The translations under genes and the position numbers were made by a program. Under the pieces are notes generated by a model that saw only the letters and a list, made by a program, of their open reading frames with translations, did not search any database and was not told the DNA's origin. Shown here piece by piece: positions 46,356 through 55,331 of a DNA stretch of 64,000 nucleotides; the first letter of the stretch is position 1; each line of letters begins with the position of its first letter. The stretch is taken from positions 1 through 64,000 of the forward strand of contig AEMJ01000164.1 of NCBI GenBank assembly GCA_000166735.2, given 5' to 3'. The stretch comes from Leuconostoc inhae KCTC 3774 (lineage in GTDB: Bacteria > Bacillota > Bacilli > Lactobacillales > Lactobacillaceae).

Positions 46356-46377
46356 AATCTGACAAAATTGTCAGATT
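46356..46377. promoter_or_regulatory. BceR-type binding site before bceA
   Basis: AATCTGACA and TGTCAGATT are perfect inverted arms with a 4-base AAAT spacer. The core TGACA-N4-TGTCA matches the TNACA-N4-TGTNA form described for BceR-like regulators. It lies about 70 bases before the bceA start, upstream of a GATAAT element. Confidence 0.75.
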
Positions 46378-46394
46378 GTTTTTTAACATTCAAC

Positions 46395-46424
46395 TTGACA
46401 AACGATTCCTATTTTTGTTATAGT
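46395..46424 (+). promoter_or_regulatory. Promoter of the adcR operon
   Basis: TTGACA (46395-46400) and TATAGT (46419-46424) are 18 bases apart; the -10 hexamer is covered by the adjoining palindrome. Confidence 0.7.
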
Positions 46425-46450
46425 TTACTGGTTAATTAACTAGTAAACTA
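46421..46450. promoter_or_regulatory. Double AdcR/ZitR operator
   Basis: A 30-base palindrome with one mismatched pair consists of two overlapping sites, TTTACTGGTTAA and TTAACTAGTAAA, each one base from the zinc-repressor consensus TTAACYRGTTAA. It covers the -10 region and start of transcription of adcR, so the operon should be off when zinc is plentiful. Confidence 0.8.
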
Positions 46451-46462
46451 TCGAGGTTACCC

Positions 46463-46903
46463 ATGTCAGAATCCGACAATATTATTCAAGAACTCAACAC
46501 ATTTGTCCAAACGTACGCGGCAAATTCTGAGGTTATTCGCACAGCTACAACACAGCAAATTAATGCCACACAAGCACATTTACTGATGCTATTACAATCA
46601 CAAAGCGCCACCAATACCGTGCTTGCTGACACAATGAAGCTCACAAAACCAGCAATTACCAAGGCCATTAAGAATTTGACCACGCATGGCTACGTAACAT
46701 CAAGCAAAGATGCCACCGATAAACGTAGTATCCATTATTCTTTAACCCCTGAAGGTGTTAAACTTGCTTTGCAGCATGAGCAATTACATCAGAACTTGCA
46801 TCACGATATTAGTGCGACCGTTTCAGATTTCACATCCGAACAACAAGCAACAATTATGACATTTCTTAAACACATTAATCATTTAAAGGATAATCACTCA
46901 TGA
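46463..46903 (+). CDS. adcR: AdcR/ZitR-like zinc-responsive MarR regulator
   Basis: A 146-residue MarR-family regulator. The winged helix lies around residues 50-95 (LADTMKLTKPAITKAIKNL). A histidine-rich helix near the C-terminus (HEQLHQNLHHD) supplies zinc ligands, as in AdcR of streptococci and ZitR of lactococci. It overlaps the next gene by 4 bases (ATGA), and a matching double operator covers its promoter, so it represses itself and the binding-protein gene in high zinc. Confidence 0.82.
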   Translation: MSESDNIIQELNTFVQTYAANSEVIRTATTQQINATQAHLLMLLQSQSATNTVLADTMKLTKPAITKAIKNLTTHGYVTSSKDATDKRSIHYSLTPEGVKLALQHEQLHQNLHHDISATVSDFTSEQQATIMTFLKHINHLKDNHS

Positions 46904-47780
46904 AAAAATAATCGCCATTATGGCAGTTATCATCATTGTCATCGTAGGTTTTGCCGCATTTAAAGGCAATTCACCAAAACAAAATACAGCCAAAATTAAT
47001 ATTGTTGCATCAACTGATTTCTATGCTGAACTTGCCCAAACAGTTGTTGGTAATCATGGCACTGCCACGGCAATTATTAACAATCCTAATGTATCACCTG
47101 AAGATTACGAACCAACCACAGCAGTAGCTAAAAAAGTGAGTGGTGCTGACATCGCGCTTGCTAACGGTTTGGGATACGATTCCTGGCTTGACAAGTTGGC
47201 CCAAACGTCTAAACATACACAGCTAATCCGCATTGGTGAAAATGTTTTAAAAGAAAAGTCAGGTGTTAATCCCCATCTTTGGAACAATCCAGAAACAATG
47301 ATAAAAACAGCACAATATTTAGCTGATAAATTATCAAAGCAAGATCCCTCACATAAAAAAGAGTATCAAGCTAATGCTCAAAAATATATCACCAGTTTGA
47401 AACCCGTGACAGATTTAGTTAGTCAACTGAAAAAACATGCTAATAACCAATCTGTCGCCCAAACTGAACCTGTCTTTGAATATATGTTAACAGCTTTAGG
47501 ATACAAAGTAATGGACACTGACTTTTCTGAAGCCATTGAAGAAGGCAACGATCCTTCACCTGCGACACTAACAAACCTCCGTGCAGCGATTACAAACCAC
47601 AAAATTGCCTTTTTAGTAAATAATAAGCAAACGACAAGTTCAACTGTTTCAACTATTGTTAATCTTGCAAAGGACAATAACGTACCTGTTATTAATGTTA
47701 CTGAAACCATTCCACGTAATGAACATTATGTCAGCTGGAAAGTTGCAGAGTTGAAACAAATTCAAAAAATAACACAATAA
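46900..47780 (+). pseudogene. Zinc-type ABC solute-binding protein, start frame-shifted
   Basis: A TroA/ZnuA-family binding protein of about 293 residues. The natural start is ATG 46900, overlapping the adcR stop and preceded by AAAGGA; the A6 run 46903-46908 must have seven bases to give MKKIIAIMAVIIIVIVGFAAF. The hydrophobic start has no lipobox cysteine. NPHLW keeps one metal-ligand histidine, but the site that is usually HDYEPT reads EDYEPT and the third histidine is replaced, so metal binding may be altered. No ZnuB/ZnuC genes follow, so it must share a transporter encoded elsewhere. Confidence 0.7.
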
Positions 47781-47893
47781 TCTTACCACACCATTAATCA
47801 TTTTAAATATGCTATACTACTCTTGAAAAGTATCAGACTTTTCTGATACCTAAAAAGACAATCGATTAGTAATTTATGATGGAGGTAATATTC

Positions 47894-48754
47894 ATGTCTC
47901 TTACGGACACTTACACACTAGCAAACGGTACTAAAATACCCGTCCTTGGTTTTGGTACTTGGCAATCCGCCGATGGTGATATTGCTTACCAATCAGTCAA
48001 ATGGGCGCTCGATGCTGGCTATCGACACATTGATACAGCCGCAATTTATGGCAATGAAGCATCAGTTGGCCGGGCGATCAAAGATTCAGGTATACCACGA
48101 GAATCCTTGTTTGTGACATCTAAACTTTGGAATGATGCACGAACCTATGAAACAGTAACAAACGCACTGGACGTATCACTCGATAAATTAGGCCTTGATT
48201 ACTTGGACTTATATTTAATTCATTGGCCTAATCCCGCAGGTGTGCAAATTAAGGGTGAAAACGCTTGGCAGTCTGCCAATGCTGAAACCTGGCATGCTTT
48301 CGAAGATGCCTATACAGCTGGTAAAACTAAAGCCATTGGTGTTTCTAATTTCCAAATTCATCATCTAGAGGCATTAACTAAGACACAAACCATAGCCCCT
48401 ATGGTTAATCAAAACTTCCTTAATCCTTCTGATCAACAAGTAGAACTTGTTGCTTACAATAATGCACACAACATTCTAAATGAGGCTTACTCACCATTAG
48501 GTACTGGAAAGCTAATCGACCTGCCACAGGTCAGTTCTTTAGCGGAAAAATACAACAAATCTATCCCTCAAATTTTAATTCGATGGTCATTAGATAAAGG
48601 ATTTTTGCCCTTGCCTAAATCAACTCATGAATCATATATTAAAGCTAACGCAGATGTGTTCGATTTCGTATTAACAGGCGACGATATTGCATCTCTAGAT
48701 AAGTTACAAGCTGTTGGTGAATTGCATACCAATGCTGATCAAGTATCATTCTGA
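47894..48754 (+). CDS. Aldo/keto reductase
   Basis: A 286-residue NADPH-dependent reductase of the AKR5-like bacterial group. The tetrad is visible: Asp and Tyr in GYRHIDTAAIYGNE, Lys in VTSKLW, and His in LIHWP. The start at 47894 follows GGAGG by 8 bases; an earlier ATG at 47876 lies before that ribosome site. Substrates of such enzymes range from 2,5-diketogluconate to methylglyoxal and cannot be inferred. It ends at a strong terminator and appears monocistronic. Confidence 0.9.
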   Translation: MSLTDTYTLANGTKIPVLGFGTWQSADGDIAYQSVKWALDAGYRHIDTAAIYGNEASVGRAIKDSGIPRESLFVTSKLWNDARTYETVTNALDVSLDKLGLDYLDLYLIHWPNPAGVQIKGENAWQSANAETWHAFEDAYTAGKTKAIGVSNFQIHHLEALTKTQTIAPMVNQNFLNPSDQQVELVAYNNAHNILNEAYSPLGTGKLIDLPQVSSLAEKYNKSIPQILIRWSLDKGFLPLPKSTHESYIKANADVFDFVLTGDDIASLDKLQAVGELHTNADQVSF

Positions 48755-48758
48755 GCAC

Positions 48759-48797
48759 AAAAAAGCGATTGTTTCACGTGAAACAATCGCTTTTTTA
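48759..48797. terminator. Bidirectional terminator
   Basis: AAAAAGCGATTGTTTCAC pairs perfectly with its complement around CG, with A and T runs on the flanks. It separates convergent transcripts. Confidence 0.92.
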
Positions 48798-48803
48798 ATA
48801 CAG

Positions 48804-49571
48804 TTAAACTGAACGTTTCTTGAAAATTAAATAAGCAATCACATACATAGCCAAGATGTAAACAAGATAAGCAATCACCACTGTACCTTGTGACATATGC
48901 ACCATACTTTTAATCATACTAGGACTTGCTTGTCCGTACGCAGCCATACCAATAAATATGTTAAACGGATTCCACTTTAATATCGGAGCCATATTAATTA
49001 ACAGCATTGAAATACTACTTAAAATTGGTGTACCAACAATCATAACAACACCTAAACCAATGGCCGCACCAGAACTTTTAACTAGATTTGTAATTAATAA
49101 TACAAGCGCAGCTACGAAAATCATTTGGAACAATGTGTCTATAACTGTGATTCCCATTGTCTGCCAACCATTCCCTGCGTAACTGACGCGCTCTGAGAAA
49201 TCAAACTTAGGTGCAAAAATCAATTGTCCAATCATCGTGCCAATGAATGCACCAATAAACAGTGTTATATAAATGCTAAGATTCAGGAGCAACTTGCTCG
49301 TAAATATCATGCCACGACTAAACCGACGTGATAACAAAGGCCGAATTGTTCCAAAACTAAATTCTTGTGATACGCTTAGTGCCGTAATAATAATACCGAC
49401 TAGATAAACATAAAATGTTGCATGTCCTAGATCAGTTATCGATCCAGCACCGCGCTGAGATTTAAAAATACCCATAATCGCTAGTGGGAAAATTACACTT
49501 AACCCTAGCCAAATGTACAAACGATTTTGCTTGAAAGTTTTATAATACTCTTGCTTCATTAAAGTTAACAT
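48804..49571 (-). CDS. ABC-2-type permease
   Basis: A 255-residue permease with six helices, resembling the BcrB/LanE type used for antibiotic or bacteriocin export. It begins MLTLMKQEYYKTFKQNRLYIW, and its loop RPLLSRRFSRGMIFTSKLLL is typical of that group. It starts 4 bases after the stop of the partner ATPase, so the two are translationally coupled. It is the last gene of the YtrA-type operon. Confidence 0.85.
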   Translation of the reverse strand: MLTLMKQEYYKTFKQNRLYIWLGLSVIFPLAIMGIFKSQRGAGSITDLGHATFYVYLVGIIITALSVSQEFSFGTIRPLLSRRFSRGMIFTSKLLLNLSIYITLFIGAFIGTMIGQLIFAPKFDFSERVSYAGNGWQTMGITVIDTLFQMIFVAALVLLITNLVKSSGAAIGLGVVMIVGTPILSSISMLLINMAPILKWNPFNIFIGMAAYGQASPSMIKSMVHMSQGTVVIAYLVYILAMYVIAYLIFKKRSV

Positions 49572-49574
49572 CTA

Positions 49575-50480
49575 TTATTCCCCCTTATCATCATTGGCTA
49601 ACATATCAAGTAATGATTTTTCCAGATTACCAGTTACTGTATTCAACGTTTGAATTTGTATGTCAGCGTGATTCATTGCCGTAATAACATTTTGCAAATT
49701 ATCCGCCCCTGAAATTTGCACATGACCCTCGTCAACTGTTACTGTCCATTTATTGTCTTGTGCTAATTGAACTGTTGCATCGTTATCAGACGTATCCATT
49801 ACCCAACGCACCTTATCATGACTGAAAAATTCTGTCATGGTCGCTGTTTCAATGATTTTGCCATGGTTAATAATAACCACATCATCAACTAATTTTTGTA
49901 ATTCATCTAATAAATGACTTGAAATCAAGAATGCAACCCCTTGATCTGCTAAATCACGAATTAATTCACGTAAATCATGGACCGATTGTGGATCTAACCC
50001 GTTCATTGGTTCATCCAAGATAACTAACTTCGGATTACGAATTAAAGCAATAGCAATTCCCAGACGCTGCTTCATCCCTAGTGAAAAATTTTTAGCTTTT
50101 CTTTTGCCAAAATTATCACCATCAATTTGTGTTTTATGCATCAAATCTTTAAAATCAGCTGAATCTTGTGTATCCATTGCATACAAATTTAAGTGTTCTA
50201 ATGCAGTCATATTAGGATAAATAGCAGGATATTCAATCAAATTGCCAACTTTATCAAGTGCTTGATGATCACTGAAAGTAATCGGCTTGTCATCAAACAA
50301 AATTGTACCACTTGAATAACTCATCAAACCAGTAATAGCACGCATGGTTGTTGATTTACCAGCACCATTTGGACCGATAAGTCCAACAATATGTCCTGCC
50401 TCAACATTGAAACTGACATTTGTCATTGCCTTCTTTTTACCAAAATTTTTATCAATATTTTTTACTTCTAATAAAGCCAT
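49575..50480 (-). CDS. ABC transporter ATPase (BcrA-like)
   Basis: A 301-residue ATPase: Walker A GPNGAGKST, signature FSLGMKQRLGIA, Walker B LVILDEPMNGLDP, switch His in ISSHLLDEL, and the 80-residue C-terminal extension usual in BcrA-type exporters. It works with the permease that follows. A 66-base gap with a small hairpin separates it from the upstream permease gene, but direction and content suggest one operon. Confidence 0.9.
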   Translation of the reverse strand: MALLEVKNIDKNFGKKKAMTNVSFNVEAGHIVGLIGPNGAGKSTTMRAITGLMSYSSGTILFDDKPITFSDHQALDKVGNLIEYPAIYPNMTALEHLNLYAMDTQDSADFKDLMHKTQIDGDNFGKRKAKNFSLGMKQRLGIAIALIRNPKLVILDEPMNGLDPQSVHDLRELIRDLADQGVAFLISSHLLDELQKLVDDVVIINHGKIIETATMTEFFSHDKVRWVMDTSDNDATVQLAQDNKWTVTVDEGHVQISGADNLQNVITAMNHADIQIQTLNTVTGNLEKSLLDMLANDDKGE

Positions 50481-50545
50481 TTTTATTCCCCCATATAGTT
50501 TCTATTCGTCACACCGCATCATAGCGTTGTGACTTGTTAAACAAA

Positions 50546-51400
50546 TTATTTATCCCACGTCACTTTAAAGGTTGGTTTAAATACAAATATAAATGTCACA
50601 ATTGCCAAAATAATAGGTAAGACAAGCCCTAATAGGAAACCGTCGAAGCTACTTCGACCAGGGCTAGACATTGTTTTCATTAGCGTTGCAATAAACACAA
50701 AAATAACAATTGGCCATTTAAGATAATGAACTCGTACTGCCTCGTCAACTGTATCATCACTAATATTTTGCGCTAGATAATGACCTACAGCAAATATAAA
50801 CAATGCAACTACCATCGTAATGATTGGTTGAATGACTCCTTCAAAATGAGAAGTCATGCTACTACTTATGCTCTTGAAAAACAATTTAATCGTAGGTCCA
50901 GCAAGAGCGAGCAACCCCAGTGTGAAAATTGTCCCCGCCGCTTTCAGCCAGTTCGGACCAATAATTGTAGCAATAATCACAAATAAACTAGACATAAAAA
51001 AAATGTTAGCAGATACTGTGATGTCGACATTTAAAGCATCTAATAAGGTATGTGGTTGTAAGGCAGCAGTTAAACCTATATCAACTACATTTGCCACCAT
51101 AATTGGTAACACAACTAATAGGATCACACGTGTTACAAATAATTGGCCACGTGAGATATTTTGTGTGTATAGCCAAGTATCCAATCGACGTGATTGATCA
51201 TTTAAAAATACGATTATAGCAATGATTAACCAGATAACTATCAATTCTGGGCCCAAAGCATCTACAATATCTTGATTAGGCATGCCTGGAATCAACATAA
51301 ACGACCCCACTGATAAGATAATTAAAATCATGCCAATGACTGCTGCCATTATAAATTGGTTTTTTCTAATCGTCGTATATAACTTAAGTGCTTGTCTCAC
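50546..51400 (-). CDS. ABC permease of the YtrA-type operon
   Basis: A 284-residue membrane protein with six or seven helices and little sequence signature. Translation probably begins at GTG 51400, which overlaps the ATPase stop (GTGA) and follows AGAGGT; the longer frame to 51427 would lie inside the ATPase gene without a ribosome site. It is the membrane partner of the ATPase at 51397-52302. No substrate can be inferred beyond the usual link to cell-envelope stress. Confidence 0.75.
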   Translation of the reverse strand: MRQALKLYTTIRKNQFIMAAVIGMILIILSVGSFMLIPGMPNQDIVDALGPELIVIWLIIAIIVFLNDQSRRLDTWLYTQNISRGQLFVTRVILLVVLPIMVANVVDIGLTAALQPHTLLDALNVDITVSANIFFMSSLFVIIATIIGPNWLKAAGTIFTLGLLALAGPTIKLFFKSISSSMTSHFEGVIQPIITMVVALFIFAVGHYLAQNISDDTVDEAVRVHYLKWPIVIFVFIATLMKTMSSPGRSSFDGFLLGLVLPIILAIVTFIFVFKPTFKVTWDK

Positions 51401-52302
51401 GCGTCTACCTCTAATTCTTGTTGCCACGAAAAGGCTTCTTCGGCAAAACTTGCCCGGAACACGTCCTCACTACTAATCTGTAATTCTTCCACAAACTTAA
51501 ATTCTGGCCCAGCTAATTTAATACCTAGTTCTTCTGAAAAATCATTAAACACAATTGTCACAATGTGACCAGTTTGCGCAATAATTGTACCACTCTCACG
51601 TAAGAATCGTGGCAATTCTTCCCCAGTAAAGGCCAGTTGATATTTTTTAATGTTTTTATTGTCTTCAATAGCAAAGGTACGATCAATCGTTTGATTTTTC
51701 AACAATAAAATACGGTCAACTAACGTATCTAACTCGATTAAATTATGCGAAGCAATTAAAATGGTCGTATTATGTTGTGTTACTTGGTTGACAATTAATT
51801 GTTTCACTTGATCACGAATTAAAACATCTAATCCATCAAGCGGTTCGTCAAGCAGTACATATTGTGCACGACTAGCAAAACTGACAATAATAGCAAACAA
51901 AGCACGCATGCCCTTTGAGTATGTTCGAATACGCTTACTGTTGTTCAAACCAAATCGTTTAATTTCAGCATCATACCAAGATTCATCGAAGTTTTCGTAT
52001 GCTAATTTAAAGATAGTTTTGATTTTTTTAGGCGAGTAATAGTGCAACCAATTTTCAGGCATATCAACATAACACAGTTGGTCATGCAAGCGTGTCGTTT
52101 TATTATAATCTAGATCATCCAACCCAATATGCCCAAAATCAGGTAGTAGCTCACCAGCAATTGTACCAAATAGTGTCGTTTTACCAGCACCATTTCGCCC
52201 TACTAATCCAACTATTTCGCCTTGATGTAATTCAAAACAAACGTTTTCTAATACTTGCTTATCCTGAATTTTTTTAGAAATATTCTCAATGACTAATGTC
52301 AT
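51397..52302 (-). CDS. ABC transporter ATPase (YtrB-like)
   Basis: A 301-residue ATPase with Walker A GRNGAGKTT and Walker B YVLLDEPLDGLD; its signature loop is unusual (YSKGMRALFAI in place of LSGGQ), as is common in YtrB-type proteins. AGGAGG precedes the ATG, which overlaps the GntR stop by 17 bases. It is co-transcribed with its repressor. Confidence 0.85.
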   Translation of the reverse strand: MTLVIENISKKIQDKQVLENVCFELHQGEIVGLVGRNGAGKTTLFGTIAGELLPDFGHIGLDDLDYNKTTRLHDQLCYVDMPENWLHYYSPKKIKTIFKLAYENFDESWYDAEIKRFGLNNSKRIRTYSKGMRALFAIIVSFASRAQYVLLDEPLDGLDVLIRDQVKQLIVNQVTQHNTTILIASHNLIELDTLVDRILLLKNQTIDRTFAIEDNKNIKKYQLAFTGEELPRFLRESGTIIAQTGHIVTIVFNDFSEELGIKLAGPEFKFVEELQISSEDVFRASFAEEAFSWQQELEVDA

Positions 52303-52687
52303 GCATCCTCCTTGGTGAATCTAGTTTACCGCTATAACAGCTATCAAGCCATTGGTGTAATTCTTGAACCGAAATTGATGCGCGTTTTGCTTCAATGACA
52401 ACTTCCCCAAGTTGTTCTTGCAGGCTTGCGATCATTTGTTCATCTGCGGTAAATTCATCATTTGCACGGATAAATGTCCCTCTCCCAGTTACCGTCTCGA
52501 TAACATTTTGATTTTCCAAAGCACGATAGGCTTTAGCGACAGTATTTGGATTTAATCCCTCAATTAAAGCCATCTCTCTTACCGAAGGTAATTTTTCCCC
52601 AATTATCAGCACGCCTGAAGCAACTTGCGCTTTGATACGCCACATGAGTTGTTCATATAATGGCTGATTCCGCTGAATTTGTGCCAT
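52286..52687 (-). CDS. YtrA-type GntR transcriptional regulator
   Basis: A 133-residue regulator: an N-terminal GntR winged helix (QPLYEQLMWRIKAQVASG, then LPSVREMALIEGLNPNTVAKAYRALE) and the short C-terminal dimerisation helices of the YtrA subfamily, without a ligand domain. Such regulators repress ABC operons that answer cell-wall antibiotics. It is the first gene of the operon and probably represses its own promoter at the inverted repeat 52803-52825. Confidence 0.9.
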   Translation of the reverse strand: MAQIQRNQPLYEQLMWRIKAQVASGVLIIGEKLPSVREMALIEGLNPNTVAKAYRALENQNVIETVTGRGTFIRANDEFTADEQMIASLQEQLGEVVIEAKRASISVQELHQWLDSCYSGKLDSPRRMHDISH

Positions 52688-52802
52688 TTATGTACTTCCT
52701 TTTTATTTTTTAACATAAGTTCGGTTCGTCAGCCAACCTATATTATTAACTGTGTTTCATTATTCCCCAAGACACACTTGTTGATTATACTGCGTGTATC
52801 AC

Positions 52803-52839
52803 GTGTACTATGTTACGCGGTACACTTAATCTTGTCAAG
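52803..52839 (-). promoter_or_regulatory. Promoter and inverted repeat before the YtrA-type operon
   Basis: On the minus strand TTGACA (52839-52834) precedes, by 17 bases, a weak TAACAT. GTGTAC and GTACAC, separated by 11 bases (52803-52825), form an inverted repeat over the -10, the expected place for the GntR regulator. Confidence 0.65.
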
Positions 52840-52971
52840 GTGACTATTTCTAATGAGTTAATTTAATTATTTTTTGAATCATCACAAGCATAGTTATGTT
52901 CGCTATAATATATGGTAAGATATGGTCATTAAGATCACAAATTGACTGCACCTGCTAAGATTGGAAAAAAT

Positions 52972-53160
52972 ATGCGAAACCAACAAACTATTAATACCAT
53001 TGTTTTTGTTGCTTTTTTTACTGCTATCACTTTCATAGCAACAAGTATACAAGTTCCTATGCCTGCTCTGATTGGGAAACCATTTGTGCATCTTGGTAAC
53101 GCAGCTGCACTAATTTCTGTTCTTTTTCTACGATATTGCAAGCCTTTTTATCAAAAAAGT
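52972..53160 (+). pseudogene. 5' fragment of an ECF transporter S-component gene
   Basis: From ATG 52972 the frame reads MRNQQTINTIVFVAFFTAIT, then VPMPALIGKPFVHLGNAAAL, the N-terminal third of a vitamin-type ECF S component. After about LISVLFLRY the family resemblance ends, roughly 100 bases before the IS110 transposase gene. The remaining two thirds are absent from this side. Insertion or rearrangement by the IS element is the likely cause. The vitamin is unknown. Confidence 0.6.
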
Positions 53161-53235
53161 CATCTCATTTATCAACAGCTGTACCACAAATAGACCTCAC
53201 AGTTATATGAGGATTTTATAATATTGAAACTATCG

Positions 53236-54413
53236 CTATTTATAATTAAATGTTTCTTGATTGATTACCATATGATGAATTAGCCGTAAAACACGATCCA
53301 TTGCGCCAACTATGATTTTCTTGCGACTCCCAACGATGTCCCTTGAGCGTCTACGATACCATTCCGATACGTTACAGGACTGACCTCGCCCCGCAGCTGC
53401 CATGACACATAGGACAGTTTTAAACAATATTTTACGCGCTGTCGCATTGCCCCGTTTCGTTGTAAACCCAGTTGTCTTCATCTGACCAGAATCATTAAAC
53501 CGGAGATCAATCCCTACAAACGCGTTCATCTTCTGCGGTGTTGCAAATCGATTAATATTCCCTAATTCAGCTATCAAACACAAGGCATTAACCCGGCCTA
53601 ACCCAGGTACTGATTCTAAAATATCAACTTCTGCTATGACTTCAGCCGCCTTTGACATCGCATCAATAATCGCTAACTTTTGTTCCTGATAGGCTATAAT
53701 CTTTGTCGCCCAATGTCTTGTCTGTTCCGTTAATGTTGATGTGACAGGAACAGATACCGCTGTCCTATTAGCCAATGTCAGTAATTTACGGGCAACTTTT
53801 AATGCTCTGACTTGTGATGTCCCATATATGGGCTGGATCATTTTTGCAACGTGTGCCACTGACTGACCTTTTATCATATGAGCATGCGGGATGATTTGGA
53901 TAATACGATACAACGACGTACTATTGCCAGCAAACAATTGCTCAATTTCAGAAAAAGTATCTTGTAAGCATTTATGTAATCTATTTTTGGCCTGCGCGCC
54001 ATCATCAGTGATTTCTTGGTAAAAGCGATGCTGATGACGTAATTCTAAATACACGTCTCCTTCAACAATTGTAGTTGGATAATGTTTTGTCATCTGTAAT
54101 GTGGCTAATTGCCGGGCATCAATGGCATCATTTTTTGTCACACGTAGTGTATCCATCTCTTTTTTGCCTGCAAAGGATTCATCCGTGTATACCCGATATC
54201 ATGTAATTCCAAATAATATTGAAATCTTCTGGAATAAACGCCGGTCGCTTCAAAAATCACTTCCAGATTTTCCTGTTGGAGCATGGTTTGTAAGACTTCA
54301 AAACCATCCAACGTGTTTTGAATGTGCCCTTCATCAAGAACTTCACCATCATCCGTCACCAAACAATAATTCAGCTTCGCCTTGCTAATATCTACACCGA
54401 TAACTTTTCGCAT
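53236..54413 (-). pseudogene. IS110-family transposase, frame-disrupted
   Basis: The N-terminal frame (MRKVIGVDISKAKLNYCLV, with the first acidic residue of the DEDD domain) and the C-terminal frame (KNDAIDARQLATLQ, then ILESVPGLGRVNALCLIAELGN and the Transposase_20 domain) make one protein of about 392 residues. The T6 run 54160-54165 (plus strand) needs one more base, giving QAKKEMDTLRVTKNDA. IS110 recombinases use an RuvC-like domain plus a serine and an RNA guide. As given, the transposase is truncated after 91 residues. Confidence 0.85.
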
Positions 54414-54600
54414 CTTATTTTTGTCACTTTCTCACTCATATTTGAAGTCTTCACATCTGGATTCAATTTTCTATACACGAACTCGAAGTTCAAACTACTA
54501 CAAACGATCTAATACGATGTGAAGCAACCATTTTATTATTCGGACTTGCATCCATAAGAACATTCGGTCTCTGCCTTCAAGTTATATTATGACTCAAATT
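54414..54600 (-). ncRNA. Possible bridge-RNA end of the IS110 element
   Basis: About 190 non-coding bases lie directly upstream of the transposase. In the IS110 group this end is known to encode the guide (bridge) RNA. I have not resolved loops or guide pairs here, so the call rests on position alone. Confidence 0.3.
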
Positions 54601-54610
54601 TGTGCAAAAT

Positions 54611-54639
54611 AAAAAGCCACATTACTCATGTGACTTTTT
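54611..54639 (-). terminator. Terminator of the mobilization transcript
   Basis: On the minus strand AAAAAGTCAC pairs with GTGGCTTTTT (one G-T pair) around a 9-base loop, ending in T residues. It overlaps the end of the membrane-protein gene. Confidence 0.7.
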
Positions 54640-55239
54640 TGCATTTTGTTCCGCGATAGTATTGAGTCGCGTCATAAACTCTTGGACTTCACCAGTTGCT
54701 TCAACGATCCTCGGTGTGTCACCTTCTGTCTCAAGTCTAACTTCTGGTTGATAGGATTGACGTCTTTGTTTCTCTTCTCGATTAGGTAATATTTGATTAA
54801 TAGCTTGATGTAACTTCAGTCTCATACCTGCTGTAATCATGACAGATACAATAACGAGTAATACATGCCAGATACTATCTGAAACAATTTCGCCCCAAAA
54901 CCACCATAATACTATACCAGACAAGATGACCCCTAAAATTTGGAATGGATAGATGATACCAACGTGGATATAATGACACCCGAGTAAATATAACAAGACT
55001 GGGATAACATAAATTATCAATTTCCACCACTCATTCAATGAACTAAACATATTTAGAAGATGAGCTATCGGATATATTTTATCCTCAAATGAACTAAGTC
55101 CAAGAATCGGATTATCATTAAATGCCCACCAACAATTGTAAAACCAAAGAATTATTTCTGGGAAACTAAAAATCACTACAACTAACCAAAATAATCCCAT
55201 TGCCAAATACAGGGCCAAATCTAATACTAAAAATGTCAT
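54622..55239 (-). CDS. Membrane protein of the mobilization region
   Basis: A 205-residue protein with about five hydrophobic segments in the first 145 residues and a charged cytoplasmic tail (REEKQRRQSYQPEVRLE). I recognise no family. It follows the relaxase gene on the same strand, 92 bases downstream, as the last gene of the element's left arm; a role in mating contact, entry exclusion or none is equally open. Confidence 0.65.
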   Translation of the reverse strand: MTFLVLDLALYLAMGLFWLVVVIFSFPEIILWFYNCWWAFNDNPILGLSSFEDKIYPIAHLLNMFSSLNEWWKLIIYVIPVLLYLLGCHYIHVGIIYPFQILGVILSGIVLWWFWGEIVSDSIWHVLLVIVSVMITAGMRLKLHQAINQILPNREEKQRRQSYQPEVRLETEGDTPRIVEATGEVQEFMTRLNTIAEQNAKKSHE

Positions 55240-55331
55240 CAGCTTCTCTACCTAATTTCTAAATAGTTTGTTGCTCTCTACGTCTATTCTATCAGATTTT
55301 TACCTAAGTGTGATATTTTTCGTGATTTTAG

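Larger units (their letters stand above)
53170..54605 (-). mobile_element. IS110-family insertion sequence (ends approximate)
   Basis: The region holds an IS110-type transposase gene (53236-54413) and a 190-base non-coding end upstream of it. IS110 elements lack terminal inverted repeats, so the ends given are estimates: the left from loss of ECF homology, the right from the next gene's terminator. It lies at the border between chromosomal genes and the mobilization region. Confidence 0.65.
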
